A DNA stretch of 64,000 nt from Streptomyces sp. D2-8 (GCF_023184515.1 NZ_JAAHBP010000003.1:372001-436000); one strand, 5' to 3'; counted from the stretch's first letter, positions 8,688 through 21,500 are shown. Translations and numbers: made by a program. The notes: a model not told the origin generated them from the letters alone.

Positions 8688-9542
8688 GTGGTCGCACAGT
8701 CCGTCACCGAGGCCGCGGTCGGCGAGACCTCGCGGCTGGCAGCCCGAGGCGTCACGGTGGGCTACGGGGGCCGGGTCGTCATCGACGAGCTCGACGTGGC
8801 GATACCGCCCGGCGTGATCACCACGATCATCGGCCCCAACGGCTGCGGGAAGTCGACCCTGTTGCGGACGCTGTCGCGGCTGCTCAAGCCGTCCCGGGGG
8901 TCGGTCGTCCTGGACGGCGAGGACATCGGCAGGCTCCGGACCCGGGATGTCGCGAAGAAGCTCGGTCTGCTGCCGCAGGCGCCGGTCGCGCCGGAGGGGC
9001 TGACGGTCGCCGACCTGGTCGCCAGGGGCCGTCACCCGCACCAGAGCTGGCTGCGGCAATGGTCCTCGGACGACGCCGAGGTGGTGGAGCGCGCGCTCGC
9101 CATGACCGGGGTGTCCGACCTCGCCGACCGCCCGGTCGACGCGCTGTCCGGTGGTCAACGGCAGCGCGTCTGGATCTCCATGACGCTGGCTCAGGGTACC
9201 GATCTGCTGCTGCTGGACGAGCCGACGACCTATCTGGACCTGGCACACGCCGTCGACGTCCTCGATCTGGTGGACGACCTGCACGAGTCCGGCTGCACCG
9301 TCGTCATGGTGCTGCACGACCTCAACCTGGCCACGCGGTACAGCGACAACCTCGTGGTGATGCGGGAGGGTTCGATCCTGGCGCAGGGGCATCCGCGCGA
9401 TGTCATCACCGCCGAACTGCTGGACGAGGCCTTCGGGTTGCGCGCCCGGGTGATCGACGACCCGGTCGGTGACCGGCCGCTCATCGTGCCGATCGGGCGG
9501 ACCCATGTGCAGCCGGGACACCTCCCGACACGGGAGTCTTAG
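8688..9542 (+). CDS. cchE: Ferri-siderophore importer ATPase
   Basis: The 284-residue ATPase of the FecE/FepC type energises CchC/CchD. It has Walker A GPNGCGKST (residues 49-57), signature [11 protein letters not shown], Walker B LLLLDEPTTYLD and H-loop MVLHDLN. I prefer the GTG at 8688, which follows a run AAGGGGGG and gives the usual N-terminus. An ATG at 8649, directly after the cchD stop, would add 13 residues and overlap the weak iron box. It belongs to the cchB-F import/biosynthesis unit. Confidence 0.92.
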   Translation: MVAQSVTEAAVGETSRLAARGVTVGYGGRVVIDELDVAIPPGVITTIIGPNGCGKSTLLRTLSRLLKPSRGSVVLDGEDIGRLRTRDVAKKLGLLPQAPVAPEGLTVADLVARGRHPHQSWLRQWSSDDAEVVERALAMTGVSDLADRPVDALSGGQRQRVWISMTLAQGTDLLLLDEPTTYLDLAHAVDVLDLVDDLHESGCTVVMVLHDLNLATRYSDNLVVMREGSILAQGHPRDVITAELLDEAFGLRARVIDDPVGDRPLIVPIGRTHVQPGHLPTRES

Positions 9543-9561
9543 TAAGGCTAGGCTTACCTCA
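9543..9561. promoter_or_regulatory. Iron box 1 before cchF
   Basis: TAAGGCTAGGCTTACCTCA matches 15 of 19 consensus positions. It begins right after the cchE stop codon and lies 73 bp before cchF, so cchF probably has its own iron-repressed promoter. Confidence 0.75.
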
Positions 9562-9572
9562 TTCTCTCGCGG

Positions 9573-9591
9573 TAAGGTTTGGCTGCCCTTA
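9573..9591. promoter_or_regulatory. Iron box 2 before cchF
   Basis: TAAGGTTTGGCTGCCCTTA matches about 14 of 19 positions. With the box 30 bp upstream it forms a tandem pair in front of cchF. Confidence 0.6.
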
Positions 9592-9633
9592 GGCGAGGGT
9601 GCAGCGAACTAGCGCGAAAGCAAGGGGTCTTGG

Positions 9634-10683
9634 ATGCTCCTCCATCGAACGACGCCCGGTAGGCCATGGCGGCGGCTGGCGGCGATTCTGTCCGCGGCCA
9701 CCCTCGGCGTCGGGCTCCTCGCGGGATGCGGTTCCGGCACGGCGGACGACAAGAGCGAGGGCACTCAGGCCGCGGCCGCCGGCGCGTTCCCGGTCACCGT
9801 GGAGCATGCGTTCGGATCCACCGAGGTCGAGAAGGCGCCCCAGCGGGTCGTCTCCGTCGGCTACACCGACGACCAGACCGTCCTGGCCTTCGGGATCAAG
9901 CCCGTCGGCATGGTCGACCAGTACCCCAACCCGCCCGGCAAGAGCCCCGACATCAACACCCAGTGGCCCTGGGTGAAGGACAAGTGGGGCGACACCAAGC
10001 CCGAGGTCGTCATGAAGAACGGCGACTCCGGCCCCAACTACGAGAAGATCGCGGCCCTTCGCCCCGACCTGATCGTCGCGGTCTACTCCGAGATCGACCA
10101 GGCCGCCTACGACAAGCTCTCCAAGATCGCCCCGACGGTGGCCCGCACCAAGGGCGAGAAGGAGCCCTTCAGCGCGCCCTGGCAGGACAACGCCCTGCAC
10201 ATCGCCAAGGCCCTCGGCAAGGCCGATGAGGGCCAGAAGATGGTCGACGACATCCAGGGGCAGCTCGACGCGGCCAAGAAGGCGCACCCCGAGCTCGGCA
10301 AGGAGACCGCCGTCGCGCTGTCCTGGTACAAGGACTCGGTGGCACCCTTCACCTCCACCGACGTGCGCGGCCGGCTCGTCACGGGCATCGGCTACAAGTA
10401 CCAGACCGAGATCGACAAGGTCGCGGGCGGCAACTTCTACACCACGCTCTCGCCGGAGCGCATCGACCTCGTCGACGTCGACCACATCTTCGTCATCAAC
10501 GACAAGGCCGACACCGAGGCGCTCAAGAAGTTCAAGCTGTTCGCCAACCTCGACGCGGTGAAGAAGGGCAACGTGTCCTACCTGCTCGACAGTGAGGGAC
10601 CCGCGGTCGGCGCGGCCATCTCCCAGGGCACCCTGCTGTCCATGCCGTACGCGATCGACGAGCTCGTCAAGTCGGTCGAGTAG
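9634..10683 (+). CDS. cchF: Ferri-siderophore binding lipoprotein
   Basis: The 349-residue class III periplasmic-binding-type lipoprotein captures the ferric siderophore outside the membrane and delivers it to CchCD. It starts with a basic stretch (HRTTPGRPWRR), a hydrophobic segment and lipobox LLAGC with the lipidated C32. The mature part shows the FepB/FhuD pattern: APQRVVSVGYTDDQTVLAFGIKPVG, then ALRPDLIVAVYSEI, and a long helix between lobes. Two iron boxes lie upstream. Relative to a typical locus it is complete. Confidence 0.93.
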   Translation: MLLHRTTPGRPWRRLAAILSAATLGVGLLAGCGSGTADDKSEGTQAAAAGAFPVTVEHAFGSTEVEKAPQRVVSVGYTDDQTVLAFGIKPVGMVDQYPNPPGKSPDINTQWPWVKDKWGDTKPEVVMKNGDSGPNYEKIAALRPDLIVAVYSEIDQAAYDKLSKIAPTVARTKGEKEPFSAPWQDNALHIAKALGKADEGQKMVDDIQGQLDAAKKAHPELGKETAVALSWYKDSVAPFTSTDVRGRLVTGIGYKYQTEIDKVAGGNFYTTLSPERIDLVDVDHIFVINDKADTEALKKFKLFANLDAVKKGNVSYLLDSEGPAVGAAISQGTLLSMPYAIDELVKSVE

Positions 10684-10686
10684 GGA

Positions 10687-12474
10687 GTGAGCACCACCGA
10701 CACGCGCGTCGCCCCGGCGACCCTGCGCACGACGACCGGACGCGAGGCCGCCCGCTGGGTCGCGGCACACTGCCGCACAATGCCCGGGCTGACGACCGCG
10801 ACCGTGCTCACCACGGTCGCGGGGGCGGCGCTCCAGGTGCTCCCGGTGCTCCTGCTCGGCCGGGTGGTCGACGGGGTCGTCGGGGGCGAGGACCGTTCGG
10901 TCCTGGTCACGATCGGGGTGCTGATCGGTGCCGCCGCGCTGCTCGGCGCGGCGGCCACCGCGGTGTCGACGTACCTGATCGGACGGCTGGGTGCGGATCT
11001 GCTCGCGCGGCTGCGCGAAGGCGCCGTCCGGGCGGTGCTCGGCATGCCGAGCGCACGGATCGAGCAGGTCGGCCGGGGAGACGTGCTCTCCCGGGTCGGT
11101 GACGACGTGGCCGTCATCTCCAAGGGCATCCGCACGGCCGTCCCCACGGTGTTCTCGGCGGGCGTGCTGGTCGTCATCGCCACCCTCGGCATGTTCGGAC
11201 TGGACTGGCGGCTCGGCCTGGCCGGCGCCGCCGCGCTGCCCGCGTACGCGCTGGCACTGCGCTGGTACCTGCCCCGGTCCGCCCCCCTCTACCGGAAGCA
11301 GCGGGTGGCCCAGGCCGACCGGGCCCAGGCGTTCATCAGCGGCCTGAACGGCATCGACACGGTCCGCGCCTACCGCCTGGAGGGCGCCTTCCGCGAGAAG
11401 GTCACCACCGAGTCGTGGCGGGTGCGCGAGCTCGGTATCGAGGTGTTCCGGTTCTTCGGCCGGTTCGTCGGCCGGGAGAACCGCGCCGAGTTCATCGGCC
11501 TGGTCCTGATCCTCGTGGTGGGGTACGCCCTGCTGGAGGCCGACGCGGCCAGCCTGGGCGAGGTGTCGGCGGCCCCGCTGCTGTTCCACCGGCTGTTCAC
11601 CCCGCTGGGCGCCATCATGTTCACCTTCGACGAGGCGCAGAAGTCGGGCGCGAGCCTGACCCGCCTGGTCGGGGTGCTGGGGGAGTCCGCCGAGGAGCGG
11701 CTGGTCGGCGACGAGTCCGTCACGGTGGCCCGGGCCGGGGCGCACCCGGTGACGGTCGAGGGGCTGACGTTCCGTTACCCCGGCTCCGAGGAGCCGGTGC
11801 TGCGGGACGTCGACCTGACGATCCCGGCCGGTGGATCGCTCGCCCTGGTGGGCGCCACGGGCGCGGGCAAGACGACGCTCGCCGCGCTGATCGCCGGCAT
11901 CGGCACCCCGCAGGCCGGGTCGGTGCGCATCGGGACGACCGATCTCGCCGGCCTGGACGAGGCCGGGGCGCGGGCCCTGGTGAGCATCCTGACGCAGGAG
12001 ACGCACGTGTTCTCCGGCCCGCTCGCCGACGACCTGCGGCTGTCCGCGCCGGGGGCGACCGACACCGAGCTGATGGACGCGCTGCGCACCGTCGGCGCCG
12101 AGGGCTGGGTCGCCGCGCTGCCCGACGGGCTGAACACCCCGGTCGGCGAGGGCGGTGAGCGCTTGGACGTCACCAAGGTCGCCCAGATCGCCCTGGCGCG
12201 GCTGGTGCTGGGCCGGGCGCCGGTGGTGGTGCTCGACGAGTCGACCGCGGAGGCCGGCAGCGAGGGCGCCGCCGAGCTGGAACGGGCCGTACTGGCCGCG
12301 TGCGCGGGCCGTACCACGCTGTTCGTGGCGCACCGGCTGACCCAGGCGATGGCCGCGGACCGGATCGCCGTGCTCGACGCGGGACGCGTCGTGGAGCAGG
12401 GGACACACGAGGAACTGGTGGCCCTGGGCGGACGGTACGCGCGACTGTGGCGGGCCTGGCGAGAGGGTAGTTAG
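10687..12474 (+). CDS. cchG: ABC exporter half with intact ATP site but degenerate signature
   Basis: This 595-residue half-transporter has a six-helix membrane domain (about 30-310) followed by an ATPase domain. Walker A GATGAGKTT (389-397), the Q-loop (ILTQE), Walker B VVVLDEST with catalytic E518, and the H-loop H549 are all present. The ABC signature that should read LSGGQ is replaced by LDVTK (493-497). CchI, encoded after cchH, shows the opposite pattern. The two should pair into one heterodimeric coelichelin exporter with a single working ATP site. It starts with GTG just after the cchF stop, and the end of the gene is followed by the iron box of cchH. Confidence 0.9.
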   Translation: MSTTDTRVAPATLRTTTGREAARWVAAHCRTMPGLTTATVLTTVAGAALQVLPVLLLGRVVDGVVGGEDRSVLVTIGVLIGAAALLGAAATAVSTYLIGRLGADLLARLREGAVRAVLGMPSARIEQVGRGDVLSRVGDDVAVISKGIRTAVPTVFSAGVLVVIATLGMFGLDWRLGLAGAAALPAYALALRWYLPRSAPLYRKQRVAQADRAQAFISGLNGIDTVRAYRLEGAFREKVTTESWRVRELGIEVFRFFGRFVGRENRAEFIGLVLILVVGYALLEADAASLGEVSAAPLLFHRLFTPLGAIMFTFDEAQKSGASLTRLVGVLGESAEERLVGDESVTVARAGAHPVTVEGLTFRYPGSEEPVLRDVDLTIPAGGSLALVGATGAGKTTLAALIAGIGTPQAGSVRIGTTDLAGLDEAGARALVSILTQETHVFSGPLADDLRLSAPGATDTELMDALRTVGAEGWVAALPDGLNTPVGEGGERLDVTKVAQIALARLVLGRAPVVVLDESTAEAGSEGAAELERAVLAACAGRTTLFVAHRLTQAMAADRIAVLDAGRVVEQGTHEELVALGGRYARLWRAWREGS

Positions 12475-12485
12475 GTAACCCTTAT

Positions 12486-12504
12486 TTAGGTTAGCCTAAC
12501 TCCA
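12486..12504. promoter_or_regulatory. Iron box before cchH
   Basis: The first 15 bases (TTAGGTTAGCCTAAC) match the consensus exactly and 16 of 19 overall. It sits 28 bp before the cchH start; TTAGGTAACCC some 15 bp upstream may be a second half-site. Confidence 0.82.
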
Positions 12505-12531
12505 CATTCTGGAAGGGACGCTGAGTCTTCG

Positions 12532-15500
12532 ATGATGGAACCGCGCGCTCGTCTCGCACTGCTCTCTCCCACGCGCCTGGCCGATGTGCGCCGGCGGATC
12601 GGCGACTACCCGGACAGGACCATCACCGAGGCCTGCGCCATCGGCCTGTCGTACTGGGCGACGGGTCGAAGCCCCGAGGGCATCGACCTCGCCCCCGGCA
12701 CGCTCTTCGCCGACGTCCTCGGCTGGGTCGACAACGGCGGTGCCGCGCCCGGCGGTTGGGACGTCACCCCGGACGGCCGCGGCATCACCGTCCCCGACGG
12801 CGTCACACCCGAGGACGCCCAGCTCGCCCTGGACGACCTGGCCGACTTCCCGGACCGGCCGCTCGGCACCATCGGACCGTCCAGCGTCGCGGCCAGACTC
12901 GCGACCCTGGCCGGGTGGAACGACAACCGGGCCGACCGGGTCCGCCCCACCATCGTCGAGATGTTCCGCGAGCAGGCGAGCGCCAGACCGGACGCCACAG
13001 CCGTCGTCGACGAGCACCGGTCACTGACCTACCGTCAAGCAGCCGAACTGTCCGGCCAGTTGGCCCACCACCTGCTCGCACGCGGACTCGGCTCCGAACA
13101 GGTCGTCGGGATCTCCCTGACCCGCTCCGCCGACATGGTCATCGGGCTGCTCGCCGTGCTCCAGGCGGGGTGCGCCTTCGTACCCCTCGATCCGCAGTGG
13201 CCCGCCGCGCGCCGGGCCGTCGTCATCGAGGACGCCCGGGTCGTCGTCCAGCTCAACGCCTCGGGCGAGCACGACCCGGCCGAACCGGACGCCGTGGCCG
13301 TCGACTTGGGCCACTGGCAGTACGGCTCGTACCCGGAACAGGGGCCCGACGCCACCGTCCTCGGCGACGCGCTGGCCTACGTGATCTTCACGTCCGGTTC
13401 CACCGGGCGCCCCAAGGGCGCGATGATCCGGCACGAGGCGATCAGCGAGCGCCTGCTGTGGCAGGTGAACGAGATCCTCGGCTTCGGCCACGACGACGCC
13501 TCACTGTTCAAGGCGCCGCTGTCCTTCGACATCTCCATCAACGAGATCTTCCTGCCGCTGGTCTCCGGCGGCCGGCTCGTCGTCCTGCGGCCCGGCGGCG
13601 AACGCGACCCGCACCACCTGCTGAGCGTCATCGCTGAACAGCGCGTCACCTTCACGTACCTGGTGTCGTCCATGCTGGACGTGCTGCTGGAGATGGCCGG
13701 CGACTCCGGCCGCCTGGACAGCCTGCGGCACGTGTGGTGCGGCGGGGAGGTGCTCACCCCGGAGCTGTACGAGCGGTTCCGCACCAAGCTCGACAACATC
13801 CCCATGTACCACGGCTACGGCCCCGCCGAGACGACCATCGGCGTCTCGCACGTCATCTACCGGGGCGCCGCCGAACGCCTGTCGACGTCCATCGGCAAGG
13901 CCAACCCCAACACCCAGCTCTACGTCCTGGACGAGGAACTGCGCCCGGTCCCCGTCGGTGTCGGCGGTGAACTCTACGTCGGCGGCTTCCTCCTGGGCCG
14001 CGGCTACGTGGGCGCCCCCGGCCTGACCGCTTCCCGCTTCGTCGCCAACCCCTTCGCGAACGACGGCTCACGCCTCTACCGCACCGGCGACCTCGCCCGC
14101 TTCGCCCCCGACGGATCGCTGGACTTCCTCGGCCGCGCCGACAACCAGATCAAGATCCGCGGCATGCGGCTGGAGATCGAGGACGTCGAGGCCGGACTCG
14201 CCGAACACCCCCGCGTACGGCACACCTGCGTCGTCGCGAGGAAGAACGCGGCCGGCGGCACCTACCTCATCGGCTACGTCATACCCGCCGCCGGCAGCGA
14301 GGAGCTGCGGGCGGACGAGGTCAAGGCATGGGCCGGCGCGCACATGGTCGAGTACATGGTGCCCGCCCACATCGTCGTGCTGGAGGAGTTCCCGCTCACC
14401 GCCAACGGCAAGCTCGACCGGAACGCGCTGCCCGAGCCCACCATCGAGACCGGCGCCCTCGTCCGCCCCGCCACCGACGACGAACGCGCGGTGTGCGCCG
14501 CCGTCGCGGAGGTGCTGCGCCTCGAAGAGGTCGGCGTCGACCAGGACTTCTTCCAGCTCGGCGGCGACAGCATCCTGGCGATCTCCCTGCTGAGCGCGCT
14601 GCGCGAGCGGGGCCTGCACGTCACGGCGCGGCAGATCTTCACCCACAGCACCGTGGGAGCGCTGGCCGCGGTCGCGAGCCGCGAGGACGTCTCCACCGTG
14701 GACCACGCCGATGTCGCCACCGGCACCGTCGTGGGCCCGCCCGTCGTGCAGTGGCTCGGCGAGACCACGGACGCCATCGACGGCTTCGTCCAGTCGGTCG
14801 TCCTGAACACCCCCGCGGAGCTGACCGCCGACGCCCTCGACGCCGTCCTCACCGCCCTCGTGACCCGGCACGACATGCTCCGCGCCAAGCTGGTGCGCGG
14901 CAGCCGCTGGAGCTTCGACATCCCCGAGGCGGACCGGGCCGTGCCCGGCTGGCAGCAGAGCGACCGGCCGCTCGACGAGTGCGTCGCCCTCGCCACCGAC
15001 GGACTGGATCCCTCGGGCGGCGTGATGCTCCGGGCCGTCTGGCGCCCCGGGGCACGCCAACTCGTCCTCGTCGCCCACCACGTGGTCATCGACGGCGTCT
15101 CCTGGCGCGTCCTGATGGAGGACCTGGCCACCGCCTGGCGGCAGTTCGCTTCGGGCGAGCCCATCGAACTCCCCGCGGTGGGCACGTCGTTCCGCCGCTG
15201 GACCCAGCTGCTGGAACGCGCCGCGTTCGACGCCGACAGCTCCTGCTACCGGCGCCCCCTGCCCGGCGAGGACCAGCCGCTGGCCCGCCGCCCCCTGTCC
15301 GAGGCCCACACCGTCGCGAACGAACGCCTGCGGACCGTCACGGTCGGTCCGGAGATCACGGCCGCGCTGCTCGGCGAGATCCCCGCGAAGTTCCACGCCG
15401 GCGTCAACGACGTCCTGCTCACCGCGCTCGCCGTCGCGCTCGCCCGCCGGCGCCGCGACCTCGGCCAGGACCAGACCTTCGCCCACATCGAACTCGAAGG

Positions 15501-18500
15501 CCACGGCCGCGAAAGCCGGTTCGTCGCCGGTTCCGCCGGCTTCGAGCCGGAACTGTCGCGCACCGTGGGCTGGTTCACCACCCTCTTCCCGGTGACCGTG
15601 GACCCCGGCACGGCGTCCGACTTCACCACCCCGGCGTACCTGACCGCCGCCCTCAAGGCGGTCAAGGAGGACCTCGCCCGGGTACCGGACAACGGCGTCT
15701 CCTACGGCGCCCTGCGCTACCTCACCCACAGTGAGTTCGACGCTCCCGCACCCCAGGTGCTCTTCAACTACCTGGGCCGCTTCGCCGCCGGCGCCCCCGG
15801 CGACTGGCAACTCGCGGGCACCACCGGCCAGCTGGGCGAGAAGCGCGACCCGCGGATGCGCCTGCCGCGGGCCCTGGAGTTCAACGCGATCGCCGAACCC
15901 TCCGCCACCGGCGCCTACGAGCTGGTCACCACCATCTCCTGGCCCGACGGCATGTTCACCGACGCCGACATCACCACCCTCGGCGACTACTTCCGCACGG
16001 CCCTGGCCGGACTCGCCGCCCTCGACCAGGGCGGCCACTCGCCCAGCGACTTCCCCCTGGTAGCGCTCACCCAGGCCGACGTCGACACCCTGGACGGCCC
16101 GGCGCTGCGGGACATCCTGCCGCTGACGCCGCTCCAGGAAGGCCTCTACTTCCACTCGGTCTTCGACGACGACTCCGTGGGCGCCTACGTCGAACAGCAA
16201 CTGCTCACGCTGGGCGGCGAGGTGGACGCCGACCGGCTCGCGGCGGCGGCCACCCGGCTGCTCACCCTGTTCCCGAACCTGGCCGCGCGCTTCACGTCCC
16301 TCTCCGACGGCCGGGTGGTCTCCGTCCTGGAGAACGGCGTCGAGGCACCCTTCACCACGCTGGACCGACCCGGCATCACCGACGAGGAGATACGCGTCCT
16401 CGCCGAACGGGACCGCCGTACCGGCTTCGACCTGGCCACCGGCCCGCTGATGCGGTACACGCTCATCCGCTCCGGCCCCGAGCGGAACGTCCTGGTGCAG
16501 ACGGTGCACCACATCATCGCCGACGGCTGGTCGGTGCCGCCGATGCTCCGTGCGCTGCTGGCCGAGTACCACGCGCCGGGCACCGTCCACCCGCTGGGAG
16601 GCTTCGCCGACTACGTGCACTGGCTCGCCGGACGCGACGCCGCCGAGAGCGACCGGGTGTGGCGCGAGGAACTCGCCGAGCTGCCCGGCCCGTCGCTGGT
16701 CGCCGGGGGGCACACCCCCTCCGACCGGTTCGCCGACACCGCCGTGGAACCCGAGGGCGACATCGACGCCGCCGTCCGAGCGGCCGGCGTGCCGCTGAGC
16801 GTCGCCGTGCACAGCGCCTGGGCCGTCACCCTGGGCGGTCTCCTGCACGGCAGGGACGTGGTGTTCGGCTCCACGGTCTCCGGCCGCGACGCCGATGTGC
16901 CCGGTATCGGGGACATGGTCGGCCTGTTCATCAACACCATCCCCGTACGCGCCCGTTGGACCTCCGGGACCACGGCCGGCGACCTGCTCGGCTCGGTGCG
17001 CGACCACCAGAGCGCGGTCCTGCCGCACCAGCATGTCTCCCTGGCGCGTATCGGCCGCCAGGCCGGCGCCGGTTCCCTCTTCGACACCCTCGTGGTGTTC
17101 GACGTGGCCACCGACGTGGCCTCGCTCCGGCGCCCCGGCGACACGCTGACCGTCACCGGCCTCGTCAACGAGGGCGCCCCGCACTACCCGCTGACGCTGG
17201 TCGCCGAGCGCACCCCCGACGGCCGGCCGCGCTTCAACCTCATCTACGACGGTGACCTGCTGCGCGAGACGACCGCCCGGGCGATCCTGCGCACGTTCAC
17301 CCGGACCCTGAACGGCCTGCTCACCCACCCGGACACACTGGTCGACGACCTGACGCCCGAGAGGGAGCGGCGCCCCGCCCCGATCACCCCGGCCACCCTC
17401 GGCGGACTGTTCGACACCGCCGCCCGCCGCGACCCGGCGGCCACAGCCGTCACCCAGTGCGGCCTCGACGGCGCCACCCGGTCCCTGACCTACGGCGAAC
17501 TGTCCGCCGCGAAGAACGACCTGGCCTCCGCCCTGCGCGCGGCCGGGGTCGGCCCGGGCCGGCGGGTCGCCGTGGCCGTCCCGCGCTCCCTGGAGCAGGT
17601 CGTCGCCCTGGTCGCGATCGTCAGCGCGGGCGGGGCGTACGTCCCGCTGGACCTGGCGTACCCGGACGAACGGCTGGAGTACGTCCTCGCCGACGCCGCC
17701 CCGCAGGTCGTCCTCGTGGACCGTGACCAGCGCGACCGCTTCACGCACCTCCTGGCGCGGGCGGGTGTGCCGGCCCGTGTGCTGGTGCAGGGCGAAGAGC
17801 CCCCGGCCGCCCGCACGGAGCCCGGTCCCGAGCCCGACCGGCACACCCCCGCCTACGTGATCTACACCTCCGGATCCACGGGCCGCCCCAAGGGCGTCGT
17901 CGTCCCGCACTCCAGCGTGGTGTCGCTGCTCACCCACACCCGGCCCGACATGGACTTCGGCCCGGACGACGTCTGGGTCCAGTTCCACTCCTTCTCCTTC
18001 GACTTCGCCGTCTGGGAGCTGTGGGGCGCACTGGCCCACGGCGGTGAACTGCTGGTGCCCGACTACGGGCTGACACGCTCCCCGGTCGACTTCCACCGGC
18101 TGGTCCGTGAGCGCGGAGTGACCGTGCTCAACCAGACCCCGTCGGCCTTCTACCAGTTCATCGAGGCCGACCGGCTCGCCGGCGAACCGCTGCCCGCACT
18201 GCGCCGGATCATCTTCGGCGGCGAGGCACTGGACCTCGGGCGGCTGCGCGGCTGGGTCGAGCGGCACGGCACGGCTGCCCCCGAGCTGGTCAACATGTAC
18301 GGCATCACCGAGACCACCGTCCACGTCACCCACCGGGTGCTGAACGACGAGGACTTCGGCCCCGGCGACGCCGTCAGCCCCATCGGCGGCCCGATCCCCG
18401 GCCTGGTCACCTACCTGCTCGACGACCGGCTCCGCCCGGTGCCGCCGGGCCGGGAGGGCGCCATCTACGTCGCCGGCGACCAGGTGTCGCTCGGCTACCT

Positions 18501-21500
18501 GGGCAGGCCCGGGCTCACCGCGGGCCGCTTCGTGGCGAACCCGTTCACGGCCGACGGCTCCCGCATGTACCACACGGGCGACCTCGCCATCCGCACCCTC
18601 GACGGCGAGCTGGTCTTCACCGGCCGTGCGGACGATCAGGTGCAACTCAAGGGATTCCGCATTGAGTTGGGCGAGGTGGAGGCCGCGATCAGGGCCCTCG
18701 ACGGCGTGACCGACGTGGCCGTGACGGTGGCGGAGAGCGGCGACCACTTGGTGGCGCACGTGGTGGGCAGCGTGCCGGGTGATGTCGAGGGCCAGTTGTG
18801 CAAGAAACTCCCCGTCCACATGGTCCCGGGTCGGGTGCTCCCGATCGACGCCCTCCCGCTGACGATCAACGGCAAGCTGGATCGAAAGGCCTTGGCGGAG
18901 CGCCCCTTCAGGGGCGCGGGGCTGTATCGATCTGCGGCTCCGCCGCGGGGCGCGACCAGCCACGATGCACCCGCAGGCGAACACTCAGCGCTCGCCACGC
19001 TGGTCGAGATCTTCACTCAGACACTGCCCGGCGCGGACATGACCGCCGACACCGACTTCTTCCGCGCCGGAGGCGACAGCATCATCGCCATCACGGTCGT
19101 GAACAGGGCCAGGACACTGGGCCTGCCCATCACCCCGCGGGACGTCTTCCTGCTCAAGACGCCCCGCGCCCTGGCCGAACACCTCGCAACAAGTACGCAC
19201 CGGTCCGCACCGGCGGCAACCCGCCGCGGGGACGGCCCCCTGCCGCCCACCCCGATCATCCTCCGCCAACGCGAACTCGGCGGCTCCCTCACCCGCTTCG
19301 CCCAGGCCAGGACACTGGTGGCCCCCGAAGGCACGGGCTTCACTGACGCCGTGCGCGCCGCGAACGCCGTGGTCGCGGCACACCCCTCCCTCCGACTGCG
19401 GTTGGGGACCGAACACGGCGTGTGGACCCTCCGCACCGACCCCGCCCGCGAAGTCACCGTCGCACGCCCGGACACCACCGACGCGACAGCCGTCGCGAAC
19501 GAGGCCGCCGGACGCCTCGACCCCGCGTCCGGGGACGTGGTCGCCTTCGCGTGGCTGGAGTCGAGCCGCACCCTGGTCGCCACCGTGCACCACTTGGCCG
19601 TCGACGCGGTCTCCTGGCTGATCCTGCTCGACGACCTGGCCACGGCCCTGCGCGGCGAGCCCCTCGCCCCGCCGACCACCTCGTACGCCGAGTACGCCGA
19701 AGCCCTGACGCTCCGTGCGACCCAGGACCCCGCCGACCTCGGCCGCTGGGTCACCACCCTCCAGGCTCCCGAACTGCTCCCGCGTACGGGGGCGTTGCGC
19801 AAGACGACGGTGGTAGTCGCCCCGGACGTGAGCGACAGCGTCACCCGCACCGCCCCCGCCGCACTCGGCGTCGGTCTCACCGAGCTGCTGTGCGGCGCCC
19901 TGCGCACCGCGCTGACCCGGATCCAGCCGGCGCCCACCGACCTCGCGATCGACCTGGAGCGGCACGGCCGGGTCCCGGTCCTCGAACAGCACGACTACAC
20001 CCGTACGGTCGGCTGGTTCACCTCCGTCGCGCCCGTACGGCTCACCCCGCACACCGACCCCGTCGCGGCCGCACGCGAGGTCGCCGAGCGCCAGCCGGAC
20101 GAGGACGGACACGTCGCCTACGGCCGGCTCCGGTACCTCAACCCGCAGACGGCCCCGCTGCTGACCGCCCGCCCGCAGGTGCTGTTCAACTACCTCGGCC
20201 GGGGCAGCGAGTCCCAGGCGCTGCACCTCACCGGCGGCGACCAGGGCAGCCCGTACGCCGTCGAGGTCAACGCGTGGACCGACGAGGTCACCGGAAGCCT
20301 GCTCGCCGAGTTCGTCCTCGCCGAGAGCATCCCCGACGCGATCACCGAGCACTGGCGCAGCGCACTCCAGCACCTCGCGGACGCCGCGACGACGGCCGAG
20401 CGCACCGCACCGGTCACCCCGCTCCAGCGCGGCCTGTTCTTCCAGGCCCAGATGGCGGGTTCGGCCGGACACTACGTGGCGCAGAACTGGTTCACCTTCG
20501 ACCGGCGCCTGGACACCGACGCGCTGGCCGAGGCGATGGCGCATGTGATCGCGCGGCACCCGGTGGTCGGCGCCGGCTTCAGCACCGACGACGACGGGAA
20601 CCCGGTGCAGGTCCTCAAGGCCGGCCGGCGCGTCGACGTCCGTACGGTCGCCCTGGCGACGGACGCGGAGGTCGACGCCCTGCGCACCCGGGACCGGGAC
20701 ACCGGCTTCGACCCGGGCGAGCCGCCGCTGATCCGGCTGACCGTCGTGCACCTGCCCGACGAGCGGGACGGGCTGCTGCTCAGCTACCACCTGCTGCTGT
20801 GGGACGGCTGGTCCCGGGAGATCGTCCTGCGGGACCTCTTCGACGCCTACCGTGCCGTCCTCGCGGGCCGGCCACTCGAAGCGACGCCCGCCACGCCGAG
20901 TTTCGAGGAGTACGCCCGGGCGCTCGACGCCAGGGACGCGGCGGTGTCGGAGCGCTTCTGGGCGGACCACCTGGCCGGCCTCCCCGGCCCCACCCTGCTC
21001 GCCGGACCGGCGCCGTCCTTCACGGACGACCTGCCGAGCGCGCTCGTGCACACGCTGACCGCCGAACAGTCCGACCTGGTGCGGGAGGCGGCCCGGGTGC
21101 ACGGCGTCACCCTGAACTCGGTGCTGACCGGCGCGTTCGGCCTGCTGCTCGGCGCGCACACCGGCCGCGGCGACGCCGTGTTCGGCGTGACCGTCTCCGG
21201 CCGCGAGGGCGAGGGGCTGTCCGGCATCGTCGGCGTGCTGCTCAACACCGTGCCGATGTGGACCCGGGCCCGCCCGGACGACACGGTCCGCGCCTACCTG
21301 TCGACCGTCCAGGCGGCCCGGGTCGAGGCGATGGAGCACGAGCGTCTCGGGCTCGGCGAGATCCAGCGGGCCAGCGGCCACGACACCCTGTTCGACAACC
21401 TGTTCGTGCTCCAGAACTTCCTGGACATGGACGCGTTCGCCGAGATGAACGCCCGGCACGGCATCACCTCGGTCAAGGCCGACGACTCCACCCACTATCC

